A stretch of DNA of 64,000 bases, from positions 91,920-155,919 of the forward strand of contig WIXG01000187.1 in NCBI GenBank assembly GCA_009869945.1, read 5' to 3'. This DNA comes from Mesaphorura yosii. Its lineage: Eukaryota; Arthropoda; Collembola; Poduromorpha; Tullbergiidae. Under the pieces are notes generated by a model. That model was not told where the DNA came from. It was given only the letters and a program-made list of their open reading frames with translations, and made no database searches. The position numbers and the translations under genes are program-made. Of the stretch, positions 40,201 through 54,700 are shown piece by piece; within the stretch, counting starts at the first letter, position 1, and each line of letters begins with the position of its first letter.

Positions 40201-43200
40201 GTTTGGACGCATTTGGACTTAATTGCCATCATTATTATAATGCAGCGACAGCGATTGAGGCAGTGAGAAACCCGTGAAATAATGTGCAGACTGCGTTCTC
40301 CGTAAATTAAATTGTGCCCGAACTGGACTTGGAAACTTAGCGTTGGCGCTTGTGTACAGTTGTACAGAAATTAGAACAAGTTGGGGAATTACGGACACAG
40401 AATTGATGACTATCAAATCCACGCTAGGCGTTGTACAGAGATTTATTGACACAGGAATTAATTACCCAACCCAGAATACTGGCGTCCAGTTCAGGCGGAC
40501 GTACCTGATTAATATTTAAATAGGTATAAATCAGCGGTGGTACGAAAACACGCTTTCGCTTTGCTTCTTGTATTTAGTAGAAAAGTCGATTGAATAACTG
40601 CCTGAACTCAAAAGCCGGTTTTGTTAGTCTTATGTCGAGTCGACGCATTAATGCGTAATGCATAATCTGATGAACACAACAACGATGATGATGGAGCTCG
40701 TTATAATTCATGATGTATTTGTGTACAAATATTATTAGCGTCAACTTTGCGTCTGACTGACCGTCATATTAACACCTTTGATCCTTTCTATATGCTTTCT
40801 TTCGTTTACGTACGTGGTGCAGCAATAACTTAAACTTGTACAATAAACGACAAACGAGTATGGAGTTATTATTTAACACCCATAATTTCTTTATGCCCTT
40901 TCCTAATTTAACTCGCTCAGAGACACGAAAATTGAATGTGTCCGCTAGTAAAGTAAATCAAATAGCCTTAAGAAAGCTGAAAGAGATGACTTACTTGTGG
41001 ATCAAAGCGTCAGATTCTTCACTTGTCGATTTTCAGAATCATTCGCTCGAAGTCTGCCACTGAAAGTTAGTCGCCCTTTCCTAGCCAAGCGAACAAAGAA
41101 GAATTCCAAATGATAAGTTGTGATCAAACACTGTCAATTGTCAATTTTCTGCTCAATTCAACTTCCGGGCCAAAATTAAGTCGTGAAATGGTTCAGTTTA
41201 ACACAACACGTGAGGAACAGGTCTTAATTAGTCAATCAGAAAGCAAAGGCGATGACAATGATACTCGGGACATGACTTTATTCAAGTTTATGCGGTGATT
41301 CACGCTCACGACTGGAGGCTTCTATTGTTGTTGTTACTTTGTTACCTTTGTGTAGCTGTTGTTTACCTTTCGGCAAGACATGCAAGAATGAAGTGAACTA
41401 TTTTGTAAAAAGACCACATGAAGCCAGCCAAGCCAAAACACTGGATAAGGGACTAAAATGACAATGAAAGGAAAGGAAGACCGATCTCATGCTTTAATGT
41501 TTTAACCGTCTCAGCAAAGCCACAGTGAAGGGACCCACGCAACGTTTAAAATACGGTAGATTGACGTTGCGTATTCAGCACAAAGTGACATAAGAATCAA
41601 TCCCAAATTTGAGCGTATCAGAACATTCATTCAGAACAAATATTTGCACAACGCAGCAAGAGACAATTTGTCACTTCCAAAATTTGATGCCCTATGCCCT
41701 ACGCCACAAATAACAAAGCAAAGCGTGACGAATCAGAAAGAACTCGGGCATTGTACTACATTGATAAGGAGACAATTCGCCTGCTTGCCTTTTAAACGAC
41801 AGGACACGTGAGAGTGACAGAAGTGCCGTCGTATCTTATCTGAGTCATTGTTCTGCCCACTTGCTCATACATTCACAAAGAGCAGATCGTTGGCAGTTGC
41901 GAATTGCGAAATACAGATCTGTAATGCTAGGTTCAATGAATTCTGGATTTGGATTGCATAGTCTCGTTTATTTTTAGCAACACAGCCTGACAATTGGAGG
42001 TTGGCAACACCGAAGGATTGGATCGGGTCATGCGCATGATCAGGCACGATCCTTGGCGATATTTTCAATATTTTGCAACGCCTTTCGCCTCGAACGACCA
42101 GACAAGCGGGCATTTACGAATTTTGAACTTAACAACTTTTCTTCTCGTGAAAGCCCTTTGGATTCACTTAATGTAAGCATCACGATTTTATGCCGAATAA
42201 AACGCAAATTGAATGGCTTCCGTCGAGAAGAGTCGAGAGTTGAATTTCTAAACTTGATCGTTGATTCCATAATGACAATTTTAATCGTTGCATTGCATTG
42301 TCATTGTCGGACGGACCAGAAAGGCAACTGGTGTGGAGGTCGCGTTCCTAATCACTGTAGTTAATCACATCATACTTGAACTAGGCACATCATACTTCCG
42401 CGTGAAAAGAACAAACGCGGCTACACCGATAACGACGTTCGGCTTGCAATCTCAGGCGAGGCGGCGAGGCGCCAGGCGACGGCATTTCCGCTCACCTGCC
42501 GTCGCAGAGGCTCGTAGGCTCGTTCGCGCTGTGCCATGCCGCATCGCATTCTGATTACCCTAACTTCTCATTCCACGCGAGACGCTAGACGTGAACTAAT
42601 CATCGACCGACAGAGTCGACAGCGTTTTCGTTCTCGTCATTATCATCATCGACATGGACGTGGACATAATAACAGCAGCCAATAAGTACAGGTGCCCGTG
42701 CCTGTGCCCGTGCCGGCGCCAGTAGCCGATTTCCCATTCATTCACTTCCACTTCGGCCGCATTCCGTGCTCATAGCTCATTGCTCGTTCTCGTTTGGGCC
42801 ACGAATTAGTAATTGCGCGTAAAAGGCAAAAACACGTTAATGTTTACTTTGCGTTTGTGGCAGTGGCAAGACCACCTTTGAAATATTGATACAATTACGA
42901 TTCGTGCTCGTGACGTGTCATGACGGAGACTGGACTCCAATTGGTTCCGGTTTATTCTCACGTATCACGCGAGTCACGACGACGCGACGGTCTTTGAGTT
43001 TCGACAAAATTCCAGACTGACTCGCCTTTGGTCGCTCTCGCGATTTGAGCCTCGAGAAATGTGAGACAAAGGCTTTTAAGGATTAAGGACTTAGTACCCT
43101 TCTCGTCGTACTTGTAATTGAACCTCTTAATGGAGAGACCATGTACCATTTTTTGTTTTCGAAACGGGTATTGATAATTCCACCAAACTCGAGTTTGAGT

Positions 43201-43967
43201 TCGAGCTCGAACCCCTGCGCTGCTATTAAGCTCGATAAAACAGTAAAATGCAGACAGTAGCCAAAGCTAAAGCCAACGAAGTTTACGAGTCAGTTAAGTG
43301 CATTATTAAAATGTAGCCACATTTCACTTTTTGTATCGTATCATAAAATTCGTGCTTCGTTCAGGCAGACGCAGAAACAGGCGTTAATGGCCCTTGGAGT
43401 ACTCTGATTGCAGACCCAATTGTGTAAGGTCTCATTCTCATTTTCCGATTTCTATTTTATTGTGACTTGTGACTTGGATGCCTAAAAGCTTTCATTCAAA
43501 GAAACGCAAGTTCAATACAGCAAAGCAAAGTTGTTTGGATGTTTTCATTTCAGACGCTTAATCAAGAAACAGGCAAATGACAAATTCCAGACTATTCAGA
43601 CACAGGACGCAGCTTCTTGATTTCTGGAGATCCTGGACCAGGCCAGGCTTGGGTCCCGCAAGTGATTCTCAATCCGCTTGCACTTTCTTTCGTCTCGACC
43701 ACTTAAGTTTACTATAGGAATATTGCATCAAAACTGAAGGAAATTGCTATTTGAAGCCCCAAATGGTCAAATATTGACTCAAATTGAATGGCATTCAATT
43801 CATATAGATTTTAACTTTTAGAGCTAGCTAATCCAACAGCCAAGAATAATAAATACGTCAGTAGTTTTTAGCTCCGATCCTATTCATTCAACAATTTAGC
43901 GAATTTTTAAACGATCTTCACCTGCAGCAAGCGCAGTGGCTGAAGAAATTGACAAAATTCTACCGAA

Positions 43968-45691
43968 ATGGAGAACAAAAGCATCATGGACAACCTTAAA
44001 ACAAATGACGCTCATAAAAGCCTACTGACCCTTCCAGGAGCCCTTTGGAGAGTAGCCCACCGGCCCTACTTTGCTGAGGGCATGAAAAAGCTGAAGGCAA
44101 ACCTGCCCTGGGGTACGCGCAATAAGCTCGAAGAAGTCCGCAATGATGACCACGTGATATTTAAGAATTCCGGCTTCGGAATGGGTCCACTGCTTGGCAA
44201 AGGGACATTCTCAAGAGTCGTGGTAAGATTAAACGTTAGATTCAAGCTTTGCCCTGATAGAATTTGATTACGGACACATTACACTGAGGAATTTCAGATG
44301 GCTTACTGGGCTCCGTACAGACAAAATGTTGCCGTCAAGGTTTACACGAAGCGCCATGATCACGAGTCAAGATGGATTCAGCATTTATTGCCAATTGAAG
44401 TCGAGATGCTGAAAAAATTGAAACACCCACACATTGTTAGCTTTTACGGAGCTCTGGAGACGGAACACCGAGTTTACTTGAGTGCGAATTGAAACTATTT
44501 GCCATGAAATTGTCCGTGCCATGCCCATGATTTGTTAACTTGAGTCCTGAACTTGGTTCAGTCATGGAACTTATTGGAAACGGAAACCTCCTCGAGTACC
44601 TCATGAAATATGATCGCGTTCCAGAGCCGCAGGCCCTGATTTGGTTTGCCCAGTTGGTCAGTGCCATCAAATACACACATGATCTAGAAATTGTTCACAG
44701 AGACATCAAACTAGAGAATATTTTGCTTGACATGCGTCAAAATGTCCGAATGACTGATTTTGGCTTTGCTACACCGGATATAACCTGGTCTGAGGACGTC
44801 CCGAACGCTGATTGGTCCAAAATTTACGATTTACGTGGATCGAGAGGGTACATGGCTCCTGAGATGGTTTTCGGTGAACCATACAGTCCTTTATTGGTCG
44901 ATGTAAGCAACATGTAAGGAATCGGCACTGATAGTCGTATAAATAATCTCATACAGAGTCTCCTGTTTTAGGTTTGGGCGATGGGAATTGTCCTGTACTG
45001 CATTTTATTTGGCAAATTCCCATTGGGTTATATCACTCCAGAATCCATCAATCGAATGGTCGCTCATTTCCATATTCCATTTGATCCCAAAATTTCTGTG
45101 GCGTGTGAAGAAGTGCTGCGTCAAATATTCCAGCTTGAAGCTAAACGAATCCGGTCCATTGATCTTCTGAAATGCAAATGGCTCTCAGAGCGATCTGTGG
45201 AAGTTGAATTAGGCACGTACACGAAATACACAATGGCGGATGCGAAGATTGTGGAGAAGCGTGAGAAGATAATGTCGAAACCTCAGAAGGCATGGGAGGG
45301 TGCCAGCGTCAACAATAAACCTATGCATCCAAAATTGTTAGCGGCAGCAGCGCCGTCACCGAAGCTGGCACTTGAAAATACCGAAGAGGAAAGTATCGTG
45401 AGTGCCACCAGCTTAATGAGCGTGACACGAGCGTCCGCTGCGCCTAAAGAACCTAACGCCAGCCGTCCCAGTGTCGTATTTGCGGAAGAGGAAGGCGAAG
45501 AGCCCCAAGTGGACACGGACGCAGCAGCATTTGCAGAAGAGCTGGAGCTGGAAAACCACCAAAGTGAAGCAACCGACGAAGAATCAGAGACCGAGATTTA
45601 TTCATCTTGCAAAGTTACGATTTATTTAACAGTCGAAGAATCGAATAATACAAAATTAAACGTACTAATACTTACGAATATGCTCCGCTAA
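43968..45691 (+). CDS. TSSK-like serine/threonine protein kinase, 499 aa
   Basis: A protein kinase of the CAMK group, closest in style to the testis-specific TSSK family. Four exons: 43968-44222, 44298-44481, 44562-44902 and 44972-45691, in phase, 500 codons. Kinase motifs in order: GKGTFSRVV glycine loop (about 77-85), VAVKVY (ATP-anchoring Lys), IEVEMLKKLKHPHIV (helix C Glu), MELIGNGNLLEYL, HRDIKLENIL catalytic loop, DFGFA, MAPEM and VDVWAMGIVLYCILFGKFPLG. All catalytic residues are present, so it should be active. The C-terminal 200 residues are an acidic, Ala/Glu-rich extension without recognised domains. It sits tail-to-tail with BAMBI copy B, with 75 bp between stop codons. Germline expression is expected from the family, not shown by the sequence. 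Confidence 0.9.
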
Positions 45692-45766
45692 AAGGCTAAG
45701 GCAGTTAGTTACAGTAATTGGCAAGTAAGTTTACGTGAGATTAATGACGAACGGCTGGCTTAAATC

Positions 45767-48700
45767 TTAGCAGTGTAGTTCTGCGACGGGCATTGTCGGA
45801 CTGCTCCCGCCTGGCCTTACGAGTGGACACGAACTACTGTTGCTCGTATTTGGCAGGAAACTCGGAGAATTGTTCGGCATGTTGTGGTGGTTTGGGCACG
45901 CTTTATGACTTCTTCGGTGATGGTTCCTCGCTGTTCTGTACTCCTTGTCTTTTGCGTCGTTCTTGAGCATTCGACGGGCGAAAATAATGAGGATGATTAG
46001 AATGATTATTCCAAAGATGGGAATTGTGAGCAGGGCAGCACGTAGCCAGACTTGCTGGTCTAGATTTGGCATTGCTCCTGAAATAATGGAAAGAAGCCAG
46101 TAATGGACATCCTTTGATCGTCAGTTTCCCGGATGGTTATGGTCTAGACTTCGAACACTTCGACTTTCGACTTACCGTTTTGCGAATCGAAGGAGATCCG
46201 ATTATGATTCAGGTGACTGTTGTGAATTTGTGGTGGATAAAATGTCTTGGGGTAGTTGCACATATCTTCGTCGAAGCAGCAGTGGACAGGTGAACCGGGA
46301 AGGGAACTGCACAGCTTGAATTTCTCTCTACGAGAAGGACAATTACACATTTTTAAAAGAAACTTTCAACTTCAGGACCCAACGCCTAGCTCGGAGCGAA
46401 CCAATAACCAATTCGACTAAGAAATCAAGATCGACTTACTTTGACAGCATTTCATTGCAGCCACGTCTTGCCGATGTAATCTTCCCGTTCGCTTCCTTGA
46501 GACCGACTCCGTTACTGTTCAGCGCTTCCAGGGTACCGGGATCCAGTTCTTCGACGAAGCAGCCTGATTCCATTTCCGTCGTGGTTCCATCGTCGTTACT
46601 GATCACCCTCCTTTCCGATTTGCACATGTAGTTGGTGCTGGCGCACTGACTCAGATTGCAAGCACAACGCCGCGTCATTCCTGTTGAAAAGTAAATGGAA
46701 CAGGTTACATTTGGCAATTTGGCAAAGGTGTCTTCATTAACTTCACACACTGCTTAGATATTAAAAGCAGAAAAGAATAAATTGTCTTCAAATATGGTGG
46801 CAGCATCCAGCATACAAATTCAGGTGCACTGCATTTAAAATTCAGAGACCGTGATAAAATCGTCAAGTCCAAGTCCAGGTTCCAGTCAACGAGTCAATAA
46901 TTCGCAGCGTAATGCGTAAGATGTTGACAGATAATTTGATGAGCAGAAATCTTCCTTTTTGAAGTGTCTAACTTCCCATTCTACCCGATCGCGGTAGTCG
47001 CTCGTCTTCCCGTACCGTGCCTGGTTTAGTGTTTGTGTTTACTGTTTACTTTACCCAGTCAGTCAGTCAGTTTTATGTTTCAATAATAACAAATTGTCAT
47101 CCCTATGCGTCTTCTCGTCAGCATCGACGCATTTTGTGTGCATAGGCTCATGTTTCTTGATGAAATGTTTACTTTGGCACTCCGATGCACTCAATCACCA
47201 TTTTTTACACGGCGTTAAAGACTTGACTACCGAATTGGATTTAACAGACTTTGTTAGTGCATTTAAATGTCAGTTTAACAATTTGCACCAAAATCGGCTG
47301 CTAAATGCGAAATGCCCGAATTGCCTCCCCGAATCAGAGCACGACACAACAAAGCATAAAAATTGGCTGTTATCTTTGAATAAACTTGGCCGTTTTGCTT
47401 GCCCTCAAAACAGATGAAACAAAACCAACACAGATATTCAATTCATGAGCATGATGATGATCATCACGAATCACGATGATTTTATAATGCCATGCCACGC
47501 CAAACCAGGCAACAACAACAGACTTCTTTTCTCCGTGCCCCGTCGCACCACCCGTGACTCCGCAGCTGGAGTCTATTCAAATACACTCGCAATGAACCCT
47601 TTCTTTTCTTTGCTGCCGTGCCGTGTCTTGGCTCGTCTTGTGCCCTGGCCTACTCTGGACTGTGGTATTGTTGTTGAGACTATTATTATTCTATTTATTT
47701 ACACATGCCTGCTTGCCTGCCTGCCCTTTTGATACACAATACAATTACAACGCATCAGAAAAATCAACATGATAATTTTAATTTTAGAAAAAGCACTCGC
47801 ATCGCATCGTTCGAATGATTAAGAAGACCACCGCAATGATCGGAGCAAAGGCCCATAAATTTTCGTGATTAAAATTCAATATTTGGACTCGACTTGCGCT
47901 TTCGTAATTTGGTTCTGGATTTATTGCACACAAGTCAAAATGAGGACTCACATAAAACAAGTTTTATAACAGTGAAATTGAAATTCAAATGAAGCCGTAG
48001 CCGAAGTTGCAGATGCAATGCAAAAAATGCAAAGCAAATGCATGTTTTCGGTAGACAGCTTGCCTTCATTTCAAGGCTTTTATTGCATTCAGCATTATTG
48101 AGTCTGCATAAATAATGATGATGAGCTCTTTGTGTTTGTCTTTTGTCTTTGCTTGTTGCGCCTGCATCAAGAACCTGGATCCTGGCCTTCTTCGCAATGC
48201 CGGTAATGCAACAATGAAATGCACTCAAGTGCCTTAACATGCTATCTTTACTGTCCAACGCAGTGCATCGCTGCTCACCAGACAAGTTGGGACTTCATTG
48301 TTCCGACGTAATCCTGACCCGTTCGCTGCGCCGAGTGCCCGATCGACTTTTATTATCCCGGTAATAATTACAAGTTGCACGTCCAAAGCACTCATACAAG
48401 ATAGCTATTCGAAATTAAGTTAAGATTTTAATGCACTGACATTTCTTTCCTTCCATCTTGCATTCAGCCTGAGTCAGAGAAATTCAAGTCTTCTAAGCCA
48501 TGTAATCATGGACCATTAAGATTGTTGTAAGTTCCATGCAATTGCAATATTCTTACTCACTTCGTTCGAGCCTTGGGCCTTGAAGCGACTTTCTAACACG
48601 ATACGAATGCGCTGAACACGACGAAGGGATTATGTATCATTACGCAATTATGGTTAGTAAATGTACTCAGAGCTCAGCACTGGACAAGTTACCGCAAGGC

Positions 48701-51700
48701 GCTGCACTGGAGTTGGTGCGGTTCGAGTCGAGTCGAAGGTAATTATTATAATAATGGTCTTCATGAAAGTTTGAACAAGAACAAAGAACAAAAGAGTGAA
48801 GAATTTCTTCTTCGTGCCAGCTTTTTGCTTTGCGTTGCCTTGCTAGTCATAAAATTCTGGACAGACGCGACCAGCCTACTTTTTTATGTGGCTTCGCTCT
48901 CTAATCACAATCCTTTACTTTACGGCCGGGATTGGATTTTACACACTCGGCTCCTGCTTCTGCTTCTGCAGGCTCAGACCCAATCCAAGTTAAGTTAATA
49001 ACTGACCCCGACGTTCGCAAGAGGAACAAGAAGACAAGATATTAAGAATTAGCTCGGGAGTTATTACGATCGAGTATCGAGCAAGATGAAGATGATTTTG
49101 AAAAATTGATGGGTGGAAGCGTGGCCGTGGCTTCAAAAACAAAACGCGTAATGCACGCCTTTCGTTTCCGAATCGATTGAGGAATGCTTCCTTTCTTTCC
49201 ATTCCAGGTACTCTAATAATGAAGCTGACCTTTTCCTACCTGCTGCATTAAACGAAGGAACGACATGGGTTGTAAAATCGGTAGGCTCGACCCGATCCGA
49301 CCAGGCTGTTATTACTTGGTAGTGGATGTTGGTTTGGTTGATTTCATGTCAAACGTCAGCGTCAGAGTCGTCGAGAGTCTAGACCAGACGAGCGACCAAC
49401 AATGCAGCAGTAAAAAGGTGGTCCGAATACCTCAGAAGTCTTGGAACAGAACAGAAAGTGGAGCCTGCCCCTTTTTGTAGATTGTGAATTGCGTATTGTA
49501 CTTTTGGGTCAATAATGAACTGCAGACACTGACTTTACTAAGTTTGGCTCCAGACTCGGTCTGGGCCTTGAGTCACCGAGATTGGGAATGAGCAGCAATT
49601 AAGTACATTTGGAGGGCCAGCAGTTCACGAAACCCCAAATTGTTTGATACAATAACAAAAATATCACCATCAAAGCGCGTCGCGCGTCTCCGTCGTCGAC
49701 GGTCGTGTCCTTCCTGTCGCCGACCAGGATTAGAACGGGCTAGCACTGACAAAAGTACTGTAATTATGATAATAGAGTCTGCTGCACCCATAGTGTGCCT
49801 GCCAGACTGTGACGCGAGCGAGTCTGAACCCTTTCTCTGCAACTTTGTACTCTACATATCTTAGCCTGTCATCTTCTTTGTCTCTCTCTGGCAAAACATA
49901 CTTGAAAATGAACCCATTTACTCATTTGCATTTCCGACTTGATGGCACGGCATGGCGCGGCGAGAGCCCCAAATATTTTCTGATGCTTATGCACTTAAGT
50001 GCGTCAAGAAAGGGAACCGACTGCCCTGAATTCTGCTATCTGCTTCAGTTAACATTCGTCCATCGTCCTGCATTACGTCAATCGTCAATCCCACGTCCGT
50101 CCACAGGAAAGGCTGCTAAGTGAAATTCCTTTGCCCTCTTCCTCTTATCGCACTCTACAAATCTTCCCATTCTTCCTTTCTGCCTTTCTTAGGCTAATTT
50201 AGATTCTTATCAATTATTACGGCTCAACAATGAATGCTCTGTTCTGGCTGCGTTGTGTAAACAAGAACTAAACCCAATCCAAGCCCCTCCATGACTACAA
50301 GATCAATGAATCTAGAAAGGTGCAAGGCGAAATAAGAGAGAATTTGAAAGACTTGAATGGAATGCGGTTCTTCAACGCAATAATCTGCATCCCACAAGAA
50401 AGTAAAGTCCAAAGAGCCAAGAACGACAGACACGACACGTACGACAATGACAACAATCATGCTCATGAGTTTGCTCAACGTGAATATTTTGGATTAAATT
50501 TCAGTTTCACTAGCTTGTGGTTTGGTTAATCATGAATTAAGGCAAATCTACCTACAACGACGAGTGTGCAGCACTTTTCTGGCTAATGGCTATGGCTGCT
50601 TAATTGTAAGTCAATTTTAGTACCTGAAACTGCCTGCTTTCCATGGCGTTCGTGATCGTAGTCTTGCTGATCGTCACTTCGGAGATTTGGCTTGCGCGCA
50701 GACCGGGCGCTTTCGCTGGAGCCTAGTCGCACGCGCGAACGCGGGCTCTGGACTTCATTCTCGCGGTTGCTGTTCACATTTCGCCGGTTCAAACTATTGC
50801 CGTTCCCGTTGCTCGTTATCACTAATTCCTCGTCGTTAAAGCCCAGACTGTCCCTCAGCTTATCGATCAGGCCTCGATTATTGCCATTGCCACTGTTTGC
50901 CTTGCCGTAATTAAACTCGGATGAGGAATCTTCCTCGTCGTCAATTACCACGAATTCCATGTCCATGGTCGAACTGCACAATTAACTGAATTAACTTAGC
51001 TTGGTAGTTGAACGAGTAAATACTTTGGTTTTCTTTGCTAAGAAACTCACGACGAGCATCGGACTGAGCACAAAACGCGGTTCTTGTTGTCAGACTGATC
51101 TCGACTTGAAAAATGATTCAAAAAAATTAAACGCAGGCTTTCAGCCTCTGAAAGGGGAATTTTCGTCAGTCGGTCGGCCGGTTGAAACTCAAACTCGTTA
51201 GTTTTACGTTGTAGCTTATATCTTGTGCACTGTTACTGTTACAATAATATTTGGCTGGTTGAATAATGCACTGTCTGTCTGGCTCGGCCTGGCATGTTTG
51301 TAAGTTTACCATTGTTGCCTGGCTGGCTTCGCATTGTAGTGCAACAATGCAGACCGCTGCCGTTGCCTGCCTGCACTAGAAATGAACAACTTTTGTCCTT
51401 AGGTTATAAAAACCATTTCCCCTTGTACCTTAATGCACGCAGACCTTTTTTGTCTTGGGCCCTTCTTAAAACCTTAAAACACAAGAAGATCGGCTCCGGC
51501 TCCTCGGAATGAGAACGCACGAGAATGACCATGGCGCCTTTCTTCTTGTACTTGGGGTCCGTACTCTGTTATTATCAAAGGAGCCTTTCAAGAAGAGCAT
51601 CCTAGGCTACATGCCATCGTCATCATCATCATCTTGTTCCTTATCCTCCTTTCTTATCTCGAATGCGCTCGCACTTGCACTTGCACTCGCAGGCGCTGTG

Positions 51701-54700
51701 CACTTAAGCCAAGACAAAATTCATGTTCACGTCCCGTTCGCACACAGATTTCGTAGTCTCGAGTCTCTCGAGTACCATTTTGCATCACGAGATTATTCAT
51801 TAGTTGTCAGACAAGAGCAGAAAAGAAACGTAGAAAGAAACAGGACCCGCTCCCTTAAAAGCGAGGCTCAAAGGCACTGATTCACTGATGATGATCGTTT
51901 AACGAGCTTCGCTTCGTTGACTTGAGATACAGAAAGAAGAAATGAGCACGCACGTACGCAACGCACTGCTCGCTCTAAGACTGGGTTTGAGACTGTTATT
52001 AATTATACTTTTGATCTCTTACATTCAAAACGCACAAAAATGCCCCATAAACCCAGGCTGGGACCGTATTTCAGTAGGTTCCTTCTTTTGTCTTTTGTGG
52101 TTTGCCGAAGTGCATACGAAAACATTAAATGCGTTTTTAAAGACGACTGGGCTGCTTAAATACACAAAAAGGCACCCCACGAGCCTTTAGTCTTGTGCTA
52201 CCGCGGGCTCTTGGCCTAGTCTGGCCTAGCCTGACTGCAATGAATTTGGGCCCAGGCACTTAATAATGAGGCAATAATTAAAATTCAGGCCGATTGAGCA
52301 GCAAAAGGTAACGGGCGCATTGAGGAATTGACAAAAGAGTTACGCAAAGCAAATAAAAATACCTACTGACTGGCTGCCTTTTTCTCCAGCATGCAGCAAC
52401 ACGATAATAGCTTTTATTCTGTTGGTTTTTCAATTGTTGTTGGTCGTTGTTGATGGACTGAAGAAAGAAAACCAGTTTTTGTCCAGTGCGAGTGAATTGT
52501 AAATAAAAATATAAGAATGTGATGATTGTTGCGTATTGCGATGGTTCTGTTCCATCGTTCCGTGTACTCTTGTACCCATGGTCCATGTTACTGTTATCAT
52601 CGACTCTCATCTTCTTTCCGTGCCGTGTCTTGCATTTCCAGACTAGACACACGTATGGACGGATTCAAGGTACCAAGCCAAGGCTCAAAGGTAAAGCGTA
52701 AAGCCAAAGCCATCTTATTATCCACATTAAAAAATTACAGGACATGATTTTCCTTTTTTCGTAATCTTGCCTGGCCTGACTTTGGAAAGTGCAAGGCCGC
52801 AGTGAAATGCATGCGGGCATGCATTCATATAATCAATTCGATTCCACCACTAGCACTCCATCGTCGTGAAGCTGGCTGTGCTGGTAATGGACCTTAAATT
52901 ATACACCATATAACGACTGGTCGAGACTTGGTTTGGCTCATTGCTTTGTATCTTGCATGGTTTCGTATTCGAATTCAAATTCGTGGGAATTTTACAAGTG
53001 ATTTCTCTCGGGTAATTGCATTCTTTTCTTGCCACAGTTCACATTTTCTGACTGTAATTATGTGGATGTAGAGCAACAACGCAGTGACAGAAAGCATTTC
53101 ATCATTGTCACCTCATCAAACAAGTGCGTCCGTCCCGTCGAAATGGCCGAAGTCGAAGGGAGGTTGAATGCTTTCGGTCCCACGACTCAAGTCTCAAGTC
53201 TCAAAGGACTGACGCCGGAATGCAATCTGCCGTACGGATTCCAGGATTTCAACCGTGGAATACGTCACTGTCAGTGTTGAATCAGTATTTTGACTTTTTG
53301 ACATTAAACACAACATTTTGAAGTGCATTAATTAGAATTGACGTGAAAGCATTCGAATTGCATCGAATTTAACGAAACACGAAACTGAAACACTGAAACT
53401 GCATCACGTCGCGTCGTTTTAAAGCTTTGAGAATTCTCATCGAATGTGATAAGAATTGACATATTTTCTGGAGACCGTTGTTATATCTAGGAAATTGAGC
53501 GTAAGTGGAAGTGAGCGGGAGCTGTTAATTAATTGCATTGAAAGAAGTTAGATTTACTGCGGGCCGTGCCAGTGTCAGTACAATTTTTAATGGAAATCCA
53601 ATTAACGCTGATGCTTAAATCAAGGAAGGCCTGTACAATGCAGTCAACTAACGTCACAATTTCAGATTCCAAGAAATGAAATACTAAGACCCATAAAACA
53701 AAACGTCGCTTACTTGTTTCGTATTTACGGGAGGCCTGTAAGAAGTGCTGAAGGTTACTTCAAGTTTTATTCCAGTCTGATCAAGATGTTATTCCACAGT
53801 TGCACGAAAAGAAGTGTGCATGTTTTCAATTCATTGCAGTGCAGTGCAGCAGATTTGTCTTTCTCATCAATCAGTTTTATTGTTGCTATTGTTGAGCTGA
53901 CGTCGATGCACAGCTGATCCTCTTATAAACGGACGCTCACAACAATGAAAGGTGTAAATGAATGAAAATAAAAGGCCAAACATAACAAATACAAACGGAA
54001 AAGGAAAGGAAAGGTCTTCGCCTTCGTCTTGTCTCGTGCTTGTTTTGTTTGTTGATCCACACACTCCAGATGCCTGAATAAGACGCAGCGCAGGCGCACA
54101 GTTGGGGGGACACTTTACACTTCTCAATTCAATTATGCTCGCTCGAGCCTCAAACGGTTTTACGATTAATAAAATCGTGTGTGCTTGTGCGTTGTGCCGT
54201 ACTTAAGAAATGAATGGAAGAAGACGACGCGGTCGGCGTTGTGCACGGCACGTAAATGCGTAAATCTCCGATTTGAAACTGTTGTCACCACAAAAATTCT
54301 GCACAAAAGGCACGTGTAGAGTGTAAAATGGAAGAGTTCAGGAGTCTGGATTCTAAAAATTTGTGCTCGAAATATTCAGAAAATTCGGTCCGTTCGGTAT
54401 TCTTTTCTATAAATAGAAAAGAAAACTAGCTGCAGCACTCGAGTGACTCGAGCCTTATTGTTGTTTACGCTTCAGCGACTGGAAATCGAATGAAGTGAGA
54501 ATATTGACTTGAGTGACTGATGAACGAAGTCCAAGTCGACGAACGGAGAACGGCGAACGGAAACAGAACAGCGCAGCAGCAGTGCAGTGAAGAGTTGATG
54601 ATGGCATTAGGGTAAAGATGGGAAGAATTATGGAGCCGCTGCCGCCGCTGCCGCCACGTACACAACAATCAACAGCAACAGTGACAGTAATGTGTAAAAA

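Larger units (their letters stand above)
33953..43967. other. Upstream part of BAMBI copy C: introns, 5' exons not resolved
   Basis: Ten kb with no clear gene. Strong minus-strand donors (CAG|GT) occur at about 39440, 40506 and 42504. The one at 42504 lies in a GC-rich patch (42420-42740) that could be the copy C promoter and first exon. Microsatellites: (CAGT)n/(GGCA)n at 34548-34580 and (GAGCA)6 at 37234-37264. Confidence 0.4.

Noticed and set aside
47094..47417. 107-codon plus-strand ORF in the intron of copy B
   Set aside because: Low-quality composition, antisense to a gene intron, no similarity; expected by chance in this amount of sequence.
51509..51880. 123-codon plus-strand ORF
   Set aside because: Driven by (CAT)n and (GCACTT)-like low-complexity sequence within an intron.
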